This document shows positions 1-6,459 of a stretch of DNA of 64,000 bases, piece after piece. Under the pieces are notes generated by a model. It searched no databases and was not told where the DNA came from. It worked only from the letters and a program-made list of their open reading frames with translations. The stretch is from the IMG/VR virus record IMGVR_UViG_3300035698_014365, positions 1 through 64,000 of that record; one strand, written 5' to 3'. Each line of letters starts with the position of its first letter. Position 1 is the stretch's first letter. The DNA is from a virus. Made by a program: the position numbers and the translations under genes.

Positions 1-2
1 AC

Positions 3-137
3 ACAGAGGTTCCATGGTGCAATTCTGGGGGCGTAATGAGAGCGGGCCACGCCGAAGACTGCCGATGCCTAAAGTGCCACAGAGAACACAAGGGAGCATT
101 CGTGCCCACCCCAACAGGAGAGAGTGATGAAGTGTAG
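3..137 (+). CDS. Partial small Cys/His-rich protein, 5' end outside window
   Basis: The reading frame is open from the left edge and ends in the residues PTPTGESDEV before a TAG, so only the C-terminal 44 residues are seen. They contain a CxCxxCH cluster (CRCLKCH) that looks like a metal site. The ending is one copy of the junction repeat that closes most genes of this array, and the ribosome binding site and ATG (127) of the next gene lie inside it, overlapping by 11 bases. Function is unknown; by analogy with its neighbours it is a small early phage protein. Confidence 0.55.
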   Translation, partial: TEVPWCNSGGVMRAGHAEDCRCLKCHREHKGAFVPTPTGESDEV

Positions 138-336
138 AAACTATCTGTGTGTCGGCTTCTATGGAGCCAGCAATGAGGTGTGTGGTATGTCTGGCCGTGC
201 CGTTCGCAACTGCAAACACCGCAAGGATTTCGAGCGCATCGTTCGCGCTGGCCATGGGATGCAGTCGGAGTCCAATGCAGACGAAGCCCGTGGTGGGCAA
301 TTTATGATGGAGTTAACCCGTTCCAAGGAGAAGTAG
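127..336 (+). CDS. Small hypothetical early protein (69 aa)
   Basis: Start chosen at the ATG at 127, just after AGGAGAG of the junction repeat; a GTG one codon earlier (124) is possible. The protein has five cysteines but no clear CxxC pair, and is basic in its middle part. It does not carry the PTGESDNG ending; instead its last codons (TTCCAAGGAG) provide the ribosome binding site for the gene at 339, two bases downstream. No family recognised. Confidence 0.5.
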   Translation: MKCRNYLCVGFYGASNEVCGMSGRAVRNCKHRKDFERIVRAGHGMQSESNADEARGGQFMMELTRSKEK

Positions 337-338
337 TT

Positions 339-626
339 ATGAGCAAGAAAATCGAGTATGTGGTAGAGGTTCGCGTATCGGCAGAAGAAGACGGACAGGC
401 GATTGCGTTCGTCAAGGCAGTACAGAAGTGGTGTGAGGATGAAGAACAGACGCTGGTGGAGACATCGGGCGTCTCGCTGGGGCCATGGCCGCGCGACTCA
501 GAAACCTTGAGCGACGGACAGATAAAGAAGCGGGCCGCCAAGCTGCTCCAGCGGCACAGTGCCTACTCCATCGGCGACTGTGATGTGGCCATTGCCGAAA
601 TCAACGGCATTGTGTCGGCCGCCTAG
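339..626 (+). CDS. Hypothetical protein (95 aa), possible short alpha/beta regulator
   Basis: Starts at ATG 339 preceded by AAGGAG at ideal spacing; longer in-frame extensions upstream have no ribosome binding site. The N-terminus (KIEYVVEVRVSAEEDGQAIAF) reads as a beta strand plus helix, the middle is acidic with a single Trp-Cys pair, and the C-terminus (IKKRAAKLLQRHS) is a basic helix. The end runs into the predicted structured RNA at 632-744. No function assigned. Confidence 0.55.
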   Translation: MSKKIEYVVEVRVSAEEDGQAIAFVKAVQKWCEDEEQTLVETSGVSLGPWPRDSETLSDGQIKKRAAKLLQRHSAYSIGDCDVAIAEINGIVSAA

Positions 627-631
627 CAAAC

Positions 632-744
632 GGGTGACGTTTAGGGTGGCGTGGACTGTCCAGTAGCCTGGAATGTGGCCGAAAGGCTAGGAGCAACATG
701 TATCGCGGCGTAGCGTCCGCGCAGAAAGCACCACCCTGTCACCT
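632..744 (+). ncRNA. Predicted multi-branched structured RNA / leader element
   Basis: A long-range helix is visible: GGTGAC (633-638) pairs with GTCACC (738-743), and after a 4-base bulge AGGGTGG (643-649) pairs with CCACCCT (731-737), 13 base pairs in all. The enclosed segment folds into local hairpins: TGGA-CTG-TCCA (652-662), TGGCC-GAAA-GGCTA with a GNRA loop (676-689), and CGCGG...CCGCG (704-708 with 717-721). A ribosome binding site and start of a 25-codon reading frame (698) lie inside. It does not match a known riboswitch or ribozyme core that I can recall. It sits just before the main cassette array, so a cis-regulatory role is plausible but inferred. Confidence 0.45.
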
Positions 745-775
745 AACCACCCCAACAGGAGAGAGTGACACATGA
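698..775 (+). CDS. Candidate 25-aa leader peptide within the structured RNA
   Basis: ATG 698 is preceded by AGGAG (689-693) at a short 4-base spacing. The frame encodes MYRGVASAQK then APPCHLTTPTGESDT, so it ends in the same PTGESD junction as the neighbouring genes, with its TGA overlapping the ATG of the next gene (772). The shared ending argues for real translation and coupling to the downstream gene; it could equally be a decayed remnant of a longer cassette gene whose N-terminal part was replaced. Confidence 0.4.
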   Translation: MYRGVASAQKAPPCHLTTPTGESDT

Positions 776-1026
776 ACAAGACTGAATGGATAACAGAGAG
801 AACCCGCATCATATCTGACATGCTGGACAACCCAGACGAGAACGGTATCTACCCCACCACCAAGTGCTACGAAGAGCTTGACGCGCTCTACGACGCCATA
901 GCCCCCACCGCTACGACTGAGGGGGAGACTTGCGACAACTGTGGACGCGGTGACTGTCGGTTTGCGCGCCCGAACGAGGGGACCTCTTGTCGCTACTACA
1001 CCCCAACAGGAGATGACAATGGCTGA
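772..1026 (+). CDS. Cassette-array small protein with PTATTEG linker and Cys cluster (84 aa)
   Basis: Two-part protein: an N-terminal alpha-helical half (1-43, NKTEWITERTRIISDML...), the linker PTATTEG (45-51), then a cysteine-rich tail (C54, C57, C62, C73) that looks like a small metal-binding knuckle, ending in TPTGDDNG. The final codons contain the ribosome binding site and the next start; here the junction is a variant (AACAGGAGATGACAATGG) that also creates a second ATG at 1013. Function unknown. Confidence 0.6.
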   Translation: MNKTEWITERTRIISDMLDNPDENGIYPTTKCYEELDALYDAIAPTATTEGETCDNCGRGDCRFARPNEGTSCRYYTPTGDDNG

Positions 1027-1528
1027 ACTGAGCGAGGCATACGAACAGCAAGTGGGGGAGTCTGCCACGTATCGCAAGCTATCCAGCACCTACCACACGC
1101 TCAGATATGTGCGGTGGTTGGAGGCCATTGCCACACCCCTGATGAAAAGTAAGGAATGCCCGCATTGTGGTGGTGATGGGAAGTTCATGGACAAGGGGGA
1201 GTCGTACCCCTGCACGCTTTGCGAGGGCTCTGGCCGCGTCATGGCCGTTGAGAGCCGCACCCCCACCGCTACGACTGAGGGGTGGGTGGCAGTGGAGGAC
1301 GGGCTGCCACACGACGATATGTGGTGTGCCCTTCTCAACCACGGGAATCAGAGAATGCTTGGGTGGTGGAATGCCACGCACGAATGTTGGTGCTACCGGG
1401 GCAGATGGCGCCAAGGAATAGCGGCGTGGCTCCCATTGCCAGAGGCACCACCAGAAGCGGTCTGTGGTGAATGCGGACAGCGACTCCCCGACGCCCCGCC
1501 CCCAACAGGAGAGAGTGACAATGGCTGA
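1019..1528 (+). CDS. DnaJ-type zinc finger plus DUF551 fusion protein (169 aa)
   Basis: Starts at ATGGCTGAA (1019), overlapping the previous stop by 8 bases. Residues 47-72 carry two CxxCxGxG units (CPHCGGDG, CTLCEGSG) as in half of a DnaJ central zinc finger. The PTATTEG linker (82-88) follows, then residues 89-145 (WVAVEDGLPHDD ... AAWLPLPEAPPE) match the DUF551 family common in phages, and a CGECG knuckle precedes the PPTGESDNG end. No enzyme activity can be assigned. The fusion through the repeated linker is good evidence that array genes are mosaics of separate domains. Confidence 0.7.
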   Translation: MAELSEAYEQQVGESATYRKLSSTYHTLRYVRWLEAIATPLMKSKECPHCGGDGKFMDKGESYPCTLCEGSGRVMAVESRTPTATTEGWVAVEDGLPHDDMWCALLNHGNQRMLGWWNATHECWCYRGRWRQGIAAWLPLPEAPPEAVCGECGQRLPDAPPPTGESDNG

Positions 1529-1784
1529 ACAAGAGACGGTGATTGAAATACTTGAGGACTACGCCGACACGCGGGACAGGTGGAACACCGTGCCCAACAA
1601 GTACCCAGACCCCAGCGCATTCAACGAGCGAATTAGGGCCGTGTTCCGCACCCCCGCCGCTACGACTGAGGGGTGTGAGGGGTGTGACAGCATCGGCTCA
1701 ATCGTATTTTGCCCGCCATGTGAACGCTACCCCAAGAAGCGCATCGACTGCTTCACCCCAACAGGAGAGAGTGACAATGGCTGA
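1521..1784 (+). CDS. Cassette-array small protein, helical half plus Cys-rich half (87 aa)
   Basis: Start ATGGCTGAA at 1521 overlaps the preceding TGA by 8 bases and uses the AGGAGAG of the junction repeat. The first 43 residues are predicted helical and acidic; the linker is the variant PAATTEG (45-51); the C-terminal part has CEGCDS and CPPCER pairs plus another Cys, likely binding one metal ion. Ends in TPTGESDNG. No known family. Confidence 0.6.
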   Translation: MAEQETVIEILEDYADTRDRWNTVPNKYPDPSAFNERIRAVFRTPAATTEGCEGCDSIGSIVFCPPCERYPKKRIDCFTPTGESDNG

Positions 1785-2043
1785 ACGATACCTAACACAC
1801 GGGAAGGTGGTGTGGGATACCAAGAAGGGGCCAGCCAACCCCCTCTGCAAGTGCGAACAGGAAGAGGTGAGCCGCCATATAGCCAAGGCCCTCAACGAAT
1901 CCGAGACAGTGCTGGCACTTATGGACGAACTCGAAGAGCGCAACACCTACGGGGCCAAGTACCACATTGGGAGTATCCAAGAGGTAATCGACGCCATCCG
2001 TGCCGCACTTGCCACCCCAACAGGAGAGAGTGACAATGGATAG
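1777..2043 (+). CDS. Cassette-array small protein with RHIAKALN motif (88 aa)
   Basis: Starts at ATGGCTGAACG (1777) with the repeat-encoded ribosome binding site. It contains the motif SRHIAKALNESE, shared with the gene at 2340 (HRIAKALNAT) and seen in many small phage proteins of unknown function, followed by a leucine-rich amphipathic helix and another helix (EVIDAIRAAL). It lacks the PTATTEG linker and Cys tail but keeps the TPTGESDNG end. Two cysteines (CKC) lie near residue 25. Confidence 0.6.
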   Translation: MAERYLTHGKVVWDTKKGPANPLCKCEQEEVSRHIAKALNESETVLALMDELEERNTYGAKYHIGSIQEVIDAIRAALATPTGESDNG

Positions 2044-2347
2044 CACAGACGGTTGCACATGCCAGTCATGTGGTAGAACTTACAAGGTTGACCTGCTGGT
2101 TTCCGATGAATTGTGGAAACGGATTAGGCCAGCGGGCAAGGCTGAAGGCGCTGGAATGCTTTGTGGTGGCTGCATGGTGTTACGCATTGAGGGGCTAGGG
2201 ATGTTCGGTGTGTATCGTGTTGGCGCTGTCAAAAAGGAGTGCGATGGGTGCGGGCGGGACCCGTTCAACGCCCTCTGTGATAAGTGTGACAGGCTGCCGC
2301 GTCCCGACCATTTCATCACCCCAACAGGGGAGAGTGACAATGGCTGA
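2036..2347 (+). CDS. Zinc-ribbon-like cassette-array protein (103 aa)
   Basis: Starts at ATGGATAGC (2036) overlapping the previous stop. Two cysteine pairs bracket a conserved-looking core: CTCQSCGRTYKVDLLV near the N-terminus and LCGGCMVLRIE near residue 43, followed by CDGCG and CDKC knuckles, so up to two zinc sites. The core resembles a small phage zinc-ribbon family I have seen next to early genes, function unknown. Ends in TPTGESDNG, which supplies the next start (2340). Confidence 0.6.
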   Translation: MDSTDGCTCQSCGRTYKVDLLVSDELWKRIRPAGKAEGAGMLCGGCMVLRIEGLGMFGVYRVGAVKKECDGCGRDPFNALCDKCDRLPRPDHFITPTGESDNG

Positions 2348-2642
2348 TAGGTACGAAGTAGACAAAGAGAGCTGCGACAGTTGGTGTGTGTGTGACACGA
2401 CCACCCCAGTGGGTAAGCCAGATATTTGGTGCCACTCTTCCAGCGAGACGCACGCTCACCGCATAGCTAAGGCTCTCAACGCCACCCCCACCGCTACGAC
2501 TGAGGGGTGTGAACACACGTGGCAAACGCCCATGTTCAAGGTTGAGCGTTGCAGAGACTGCGGTAAGCTCCGCGAATTGGCGTACCCCCCAACAGGAGAG
2601 AGTGGCAAGGGTGGCGCGAACGAGGGGAAAGGAGTAGATTAG
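2340..2642 (+). CDS. Last cassette-array protein, RHIAKALN-type plus Cys half (100 aa)
   Basis: N-terminal half (1-49) holds CxxxxCxC and HAHRIAKALNAT, related to the gene at 1777; the PTATTEG linker (50-56) joins it to a half with CEHTW and CRDCG pairs. The junction repeat is present at the end (PPTGESGKG) but mutated so that it no longer makes a start codon; the frame continues for ten more residues. This marks the right-hand boundary of the array. Confidence 0.6.
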   Translation: MADRYEVDKESCDSWCVCDTTTPVGKPDIWCHSSSETHAHRIAKALNATPTATTEGCEHTWQTPMFKVERCRDCGKLRELAYPPTGESGKGGANEGKGVD

Positions 2643-2645
2643 TGC

Positions 2646-2716
2646 AGAGCCTGGAAACTCCGAATACAATAGGGTTGGCCCAGTCCATTAAACGAGTGCG
2701 ATATCTTCCAGGCTCT
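2646..2716 (+). repeat. 11-bp perfect inverted repeat upstream of HNH gene
   Basis: AGAGCCTGGAA (2646-2656) is repeated inverted as TTCCAGGCTCT (2706-2716), 49 bases apart, in the gap between the cassette array and the HNH gene. It could form a long stem in the leader of the HNH gene or mark the end of an inserted segment; the sequence alone does not tell which. Confidence 0.5.
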
Positions 2717-2752
2717 CGTACTCGGCCCTTATTGTGTGGGCCTGGAGGAGTT

Positions 2753-3241
2753 GTGGAAACGAAGTATTGTCCCGGGTGTAAAACGACAAAGCCCACCACC
2801 GCGTTTTCCAAGTCGCGGGGGCGCTACGATGGCCTACAGGGCTGGTGTAAGGCGTGCAAGGTCGAGCAGCAGCGGTCCACGCCAGAAAAGAGGCGGGTGT
2901 GGGACGCGGACTACCGGCGCAACAACCCCGAGAGCATCCACGAATCAAACACCCGCTGGGCACACAAGCCAGAGGTTATGAAAAGGAGGCGCGCGCGTGG
3001 TTTGGCGCGAATGAGGAGAGAGCGCTGGACGCCGGCCGCAGTGGCACGGCAAAGAGTGAGAAAGGCGTGCCGAAGAGGAGAGCTTGTGCGCCCCGAAATC
3101 TGTTCGCGATGCGGCAGGGCGCCCGTGAGGGGAACAATCCATGCCCACCACGAAGACTACGGCAAGCCACTGGAGGTGGTGTGGGTGTGCCAAAAATGTC
3201 ACACAGCAATTCACATATTAAAGGAGGGGCTGAATGAATGA
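2753..3241 (+). CDS. HNH endonuclease-like protein (162 aa)
   Basis: The likely start is GTG 2753, four bases after GGAGG, giving the usual N-terminus ETKYCPGCKTTKPTTAFSKS; the frame extends further upstream (GTG 2642) without support. An N-terminal zinc ribbon (CPGC ... CKAC) is followed by a very basic middle and a C-terminal HNH-like zinc core: ICSRCG, then IHAHHEDYGKPLEVVW, then CQKCHTAIH. The HH and second CxxCH are the metal and catalytic positions of phage HNH proteins. Its end overlaps the next gene by 8 bases. It may act as a free-standing homing or packaging-associated nuclease. Confidence 0.75.
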   Translation: METKYCPGCKTTKPTTAFSKSRGRYDGLQGWCKACKVEQQRSTPEKRRVWDADYRRNNPESIHESNTRWAHKPEVMKRRRARGLARMRRERWTPAAVARQRVRKACRRGELVRPEICSRCGRAPVRGTIHAHHEDYGKPLEVVWVCQKCHTAIHILKEGLNE

Positions 3242-4391
3242 TGCACCGATGGTAGTCGAACAGAGCGCGATGGAGATTGCCAACCGCGCTGATATTGAGA
3301 TGCAAATTTCCACAGCGCGCAAGTATCCGCGCAGCGTGCAAAAGGCGTCGCAGGCCATCGTTACCATGGCCACGATGGATGAAGACACCGCCGCCGCGTG
3401 CGGATACGTTATTCCTCGGGACGGGAAGGAGATCGACGGCCCCTCTGTGCGCTTGGCAGAGATAGCCGCCAGTCAGTGGGGCAATATGCGCATCAAAAGC
3501 TACGTGGTGGATATTGGACAGAAGTTTGTTACGGCAGAGGGCGTCGCCCATGACTTGGAGAGCAATATGGCATATTCAATTCAGGTCCGACGCCGCATCA
3601 CGAAGAGTAGCGGCCAGCGGTACAGTGACGACATGATTATGACGACCGCGAACGCTGCGTGTTCAGTAGCATTCCGCGAAGTTACGTTCAAGGCGATCCC
3701 GCGGGCCTATGTCAACAAAGCGTACCATGCGGCGCGCCGCATTGCCGTCGGCGACGAGTCCAAGCTCCCCGAACGCCGCGAGAAGATGCTCAAGCGCTTT
3801 GCTGTTCACGGCGTGACCTCGGTAATGATCCTACAGTTCGTCGCGCGTCCGTCTATCGAGGAGGTCGGACTCGCAGACCTGCAGAGATTAATGGGTGTGT
3901 ACACTGCGGTGGCAGACGGTGACGTATCTGTCCGAGAAGTTTTTGGCGGTCAGAAGTCAGAGCCGAAACCTGCTCCCGCTCCAAAATCAGAACCGGCCCC
4001 TGCGGCAGTGAAGCCTGAGCCTGTTGAGGCTGCTGCTCCGGCTGAGCAGAAGGAAGAGGTCCCTGCTGCTGCGCCACCGCCTGCCGAGGAAAAGCCCAAG
4101 GGGCGCGGCCGGCCCAAGGGTGCCAAGAATAAGGCAAAGGCTGAGCCCACTCCTCCTGCACAGGAAGAGGCACCTGTTGAGCCTGCACCCAAACAGGAAG
4201 CTCCCGCTGGCCAGTCTCCTCAGCAGGAATATGAGACCCTTCTGCTCCAGCTTGAGACACAGGGCAAGGGTGAGCAGTTGAGCACGGTGATGCAGCAGTC
4301 CGTCAAGGTGCTGGATAAAACCATCGACGAGTTCACTGACGACGACTACGTGCAGGTCAACGCCGAACTGAGGAAGGCTCTCAATGGGTGA
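3234..4391 (+). CDS. Putative single-strand annealing/recombination protein with AT-hook (385 aa)
   Basis: Residues 11-235 form a conserved phage core (QISTARKYPRSVQK, GPSVRLAEIAASQWGN, VEGVAHDLE-type segment, RRRITKSSGQRYSDDMI, TTANAACSVAFREV) that I know as a common phage protein found beside nucleases of the RecE/DUF2800 type; an annealing role is inferred from that partnership, not proven. Residues 240-330 are a Pro/Ala/Glu/Lys-rich linker with an AT-hook core (GRGRPKGAKNK, 290-300), and the acidic C-terminus resembles the protein-interaction tails of DNA-binding proteins. ATG 3234 has AAAGGAGG upstream. Confidence 0.6.
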   Translation: MNDAPMVVEQSAMEIANRADIEMQISTARKYPRSVQKASQAIVTMATMDEDTAAACGYVIPRDGKEIDGPSVRLAEIAASQWGNMRIKSYVVDIGQKFVTAEGVAHDLESNMAYSIQVRRRITKSSGQRYSDDMIMTTANAACSVAFREVTFKAIPRAYVNKAYHAARRIAVGDESKLPERREKMLKRFAVHGVTSVMILQFVARPSIEEVGLADLQRLMGVYTAVADGDVSVREVFGGQKSEPKPAPAPKSEPAPAAVKPEPVEAAAPAEQKEEVPAAAPPPAEEKPKGRGRPKGAKNKAKAEPTPPAQEEAPVEPAPKQEAPAGQSPQQEYETLLLQLETQGKGEQLSTVMQQSVKVLDKTIDEFTDDDYVQVNAELRKALNG

Positions 4392-5484
4392 GAACAAACA
4401 CGACTTGTTGGGTCCATCGAGCCTTGGTCTTCGCCACCTCTGCCCTGGGAGCGCTAATCTCCAACGCCAGAAGGAGGTTCCGGAGGAGGAAGAGTCCTCT
4501 GCTGCGGCCACTCGAGGAAGTGCGCTTCACAAATTGGCCGCGGATGCCCTTGGCGATGTGGATATCACCATATCGTTGGCGGCTATTGAGCAGGGTGATG
4601 TCAACGCGGTCAACTGGTGTGTCGAGCAGTGCCGCGAAATCCACAAGGACTTCCCGGGTATACTGAAAACCGAGCAGGAAATCTCGCTGAAGGATGTTGG
4701 CATAGAAAAAGGCACTATCGATGTGCTGATTGTCCAGCCCGGGGAAGGCGTCACTGTCATTGACCACAAATTTGGCATGATGGAGGTGCCACCACCTGAG
4801 TACAACTGGCAGATGAAGGCGTATGCATGGGCCGCGCGCAATAAATACGGTGGCGAGTCCGTGTCTGCTGTCATTCTCCAGCCAGAGCTCGAGCCGTCGC
4901 GCAGGTTCAAGGAACACACGTTCTCAGCGGAGGATATGGCCGCTATCGGCAAGGAAATAGCCGACACTGTGGACAGGTGCAATGCAGAGGACTCGCCGCT
5001 CGTCAAGGGCTGGTGGTGCACAGGCATGTTCTGCAAGTGCACTGACGTGTGCCCGCTGTGGATGAATGCCGTACTTGGGCTGCCACAGCACCTCGATATC
5101 ACCCAACACCTCGACACCCTTGAGCCAGACAAGCGTACGGACCTCTACGACACGCTGGTTGCGGCCAACAAGTGGAGCGAGAAGGCTATCGCCAAGTGTC
5201 AGGCGTGGATACATGGGGGTGGACACGTGCCCGGGTATGAGATACGGGACGGCAGAAAGTCCCGCGTGTGGGGTGACGCAGACGTTGCAGGCCCCGCACT
5301 CAGGGAAATGGCTGTGGACATGGGGGTGAACCCGGACGATCTGTTCGAGCCGGAGCACCTGAAGTCTATTGCCAAGGTCGAGGGAGTTGTTGGAACCTCA
5401 GATGCCGTTGCCGAGAAACTGTCGCCACTCATTCTCCACGTGCCAGGTAAGCCCGTTATCAGGCCCGCGCGCAAGAAAAAGTGA
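4384..5484 (+). CDS. PD-(D/E)XK exonuclease-like protein, DUF2800 type (366 aa)
   Basis: The N-terminus (LGPSSLGLRHLCPGSANL ... ATRGSALHKLAAD) and motifs GTID (111-113), VIDHK (125-129) and NWQMKAYA (141-147) fit the PD-(D/E)XK fold of DUF2800/RecB/Cas4-like phage nucleases: H49, D113, D127, K129 and Q143 are the expected active-site residues. A late cysteine-containing segment (CTGMFCKCTDVCP, about 206-218) may hold a metal or Fe-S site. It overlaps the annealing-protein gene by ATGGGTGA, as expected for an exonuclease/annealase pair making 3' single strands for recombination. Confidence 0.7.
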   Translation: MGENKHDLLGPSSLGLRHLCPGSANLQRQKEVPEEEESSAAATRGSALHKLAADALGDVDITISLAAIEQGDVNAVNWCVEQCREIHKDFPGILKTEQEISLKDVGIEKGTIDVLIVQPGEGVTVIDHKFGMMEVPPPEYNWQMKAYAWAARNKYGGESVSAVILQPELEPSRRFKEHTFSAEDMAAIGKEIADTVDRCNAEDSPLVKGWWCTGMFCKCTDVCPLWMNAVLGLPQHLDITQHLDTLEPDKRTDLYDTLVAANKWSEKAIAKCQAWIHGGGHVPGYEIRDGRKSRVWGDADVAGPALREMAVDMGVNPDDLFEPEHLKSIAKVEGVVGTSDAVAEKLSPLILHVPGKPVIRPARKKK

Positions 5485-5882
5485 CACGGCTCCCGCAATC
5501 CAATGGCACCGCCGGCGAGGACATGGCCCTGCACTGGGCCAAGCAACATGGCTGGCGGCTTTTCCGTCACCAGCCACCGACGAAGGTGGTGTACATAGAG
5601 AAGCGGGCGGTCACCATCCAGTGTAAGTCGGGTGGCATTTCAGACTTCACGGGGTATCGCCCGAGATTAATTAACATGTACGTTGCGGTCGAGGCCAAGG
5701 AGGCGACGGGCAAGACCATGATGTGCAGCAGGCTCGACAAGGATCAGCGGGACTGGATGAGCCGTCTGCCACCAGGCTGTGCGTACGTTGCCATCGCGTG
5801 GATGGATGGCGGTAACCCGTGGTGTGAGGTACACCCATTTAAGTACAAGGGCTCCTACAAACGAAACGAGGGCACGAAGTGA
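5481..5882 (+). CDS. RecU/Hjr-like PD-(D/E)XK nuclease (133 aa)
   Basis: GTG start overlaps the previous stop as GTGA. The pattern GEDMALHWA (helix with Glu), GGISDFTGY (D55) and VAVEAKEATG (E71, K73) followed by LDKDQRDWM and an alternating strand (CAYVAIAWM) is that of small Holliday-junction resolvase or RecU-type nucleases found in phage recombination operons. Active-site D, E and K are present. It probably resolves or trims recombination intermediates made by the two upstream proteins. Confidence 0.65.
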   Translation: MTRLPQSNGTAGEDMALHWAKQHGWRLFRHQPPTKVVYIEKRAVTIQCKSGGISDFTGYRPRLINMYVAVEAKEATGKTMMCSRLDKDQRDWMSRLPPGCAYVAIAWMDGGNPWCEVHPFKYKGSYKRNEGTK

Positions 5883-6130
5883 GCATCGAAGAACTCGTGA
5901 TTATACACGCCAAGACTAAGGTGGGCCATTTAAACCGCCAAATTCACACACAAAGGGGCTTCATTAAGCATCTTGAGGAGGAGAAAGAGGTGCTGGCGGT
6001 CGAGAATAAGCGCCTGCGGCATCGGATAACAGGCTACAAAGGCGCCATCTCCGTGTTCAGGACCAAGCTGGCGGCCGGGGTGGGCATTGTCATGGCCACA
6101 GTCCTTCCGGGCGATTTCTTGCCCCTTTAG
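5879..6130 (+). CDS. Small coiled-coil protein with hydrophobic C-terminus (83 aa)
   Basis: GTG start overlapping the upstream TGA (GTGA). Residues 20-50 form a heptad-like Glu/Lys/Leu coiled coil (HLEEEKEVLAVENKRLRHRI). The last 20 residues (LAAGVGIVMATVLPGDFLPL) are hydrophobic enough for a short membrane anchor. No family recognised; a spanin- or holin-like role is possible but unsupported beyond the topology. Confidence 0.5.
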   Translation: MSIEELVIIHAKTKVGHLNRQIHTQRGFIKHLEEEKEVLAVENKRLRHRITGYKGAISVFRTKLAAGVGIVMATVLPGDFLPL

Positions 6131-6168
6131 AGCGGGAAAAACGATACCCTTTCAACAAAGGAGAGGTG

Positions 6169-6459
6169 ATGGCGACGTACACCAAGCGAGGGGTTTATGG
6201 AATAGACGATCTTGTGCCGGAGGCCGCCGAGGGGTTGCGTGTGGTGTCCCGGCTGTTCAGGAAGAAAGATCAAGACCTGTATTTAACGTCCGGCAGTGAG
6301 GGTACGCACCTCATGGAGAGCTACCATTACACGCACAGGGCGTGGGATCAGAGGCCGAACCCCAAGATAAGCACAAAAATGCTCAAAGTGGCCCTTGGGA
6401 AAGCGTTTCAGGTAGTAGACGAGGGCGACCACATCCACATCCAGCGCAGGGCTACTTGA
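6169..6459 (+). CDS. Small M15-like (VanY/Hedgehog-fold) peptidase-like protein (96 aa)
   Basis: ATG 6169 follows AAAGGAGAG. The pattern LYLTSGSEGTHLMESYHYTHRAWD keeps S51-x-H53, A58 and D60 of the SxHxxGxAxD zinc motif of D,D-carboxypeptidases, with His in place of Gly, and the closing zinc ligand motif EGDHIHIQ (H88, H90). At 96 residues it is shorter than bacterial VanY but similar to small phage members. It may cut cell-wall peptides during lysis or entry. Its stop overlaps the convergent minus-strand gene by 8 bases. Confidence 0.65.
   Translation: MATYTKRGVYGIDDLVPEAAEGLRVVSRLFRKKDQDLYLTSGSEGTHLMESYHYTHRAWDQRPNPKISTKMLKVALGKAFQVVDEGDHIHIQRRAT

Larger units (their letters stand above)
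902..2507 (+). repeat. In-frame linker repeat CCCCCACCGCTACGACTGAG, four copies
   Basis: Copies lie at about 902-924, 1260-1282, 1651-1673 (one base changed) and 2485-2507. All four are in the same reading frame, encode PTATTEG (PAATTEG once) and separate different N-terminal and C-terminal domains. Identical DNA at a domain border in four unrelated proteins suggests a recombination seam for domain exchange. Confidence 0.85.
108..2606 (+). repeat. Gene-junction repeat ACCCCAACAGGAGAGAGTGA, eight dispersed copies
   Basis: Copies start near 108, 749, 1000 (shortened), 1499, 1755, 2014, 2318 and 2586. Each copy encodes the last residues (T)PTGESDNG of one gene, holds the Shine-Dalgarno AGGAG(AG), and in most cases ends in AATGGCTGA, which is both the start of the next gene and the stop of the previous one. 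The near identity of non-coding-relevant positions between copies points to duplication or recombination rather than protein-level selection only. Confidence 0.85.

Noticed and set aside
2642-2752. GTG at 2642 as start of the HNH gene
   Set aside because: The extra 37 residues have no family support and contain an inverted repeat; GTG 2753 with GGAGG just before it gives the usual N-terminus.
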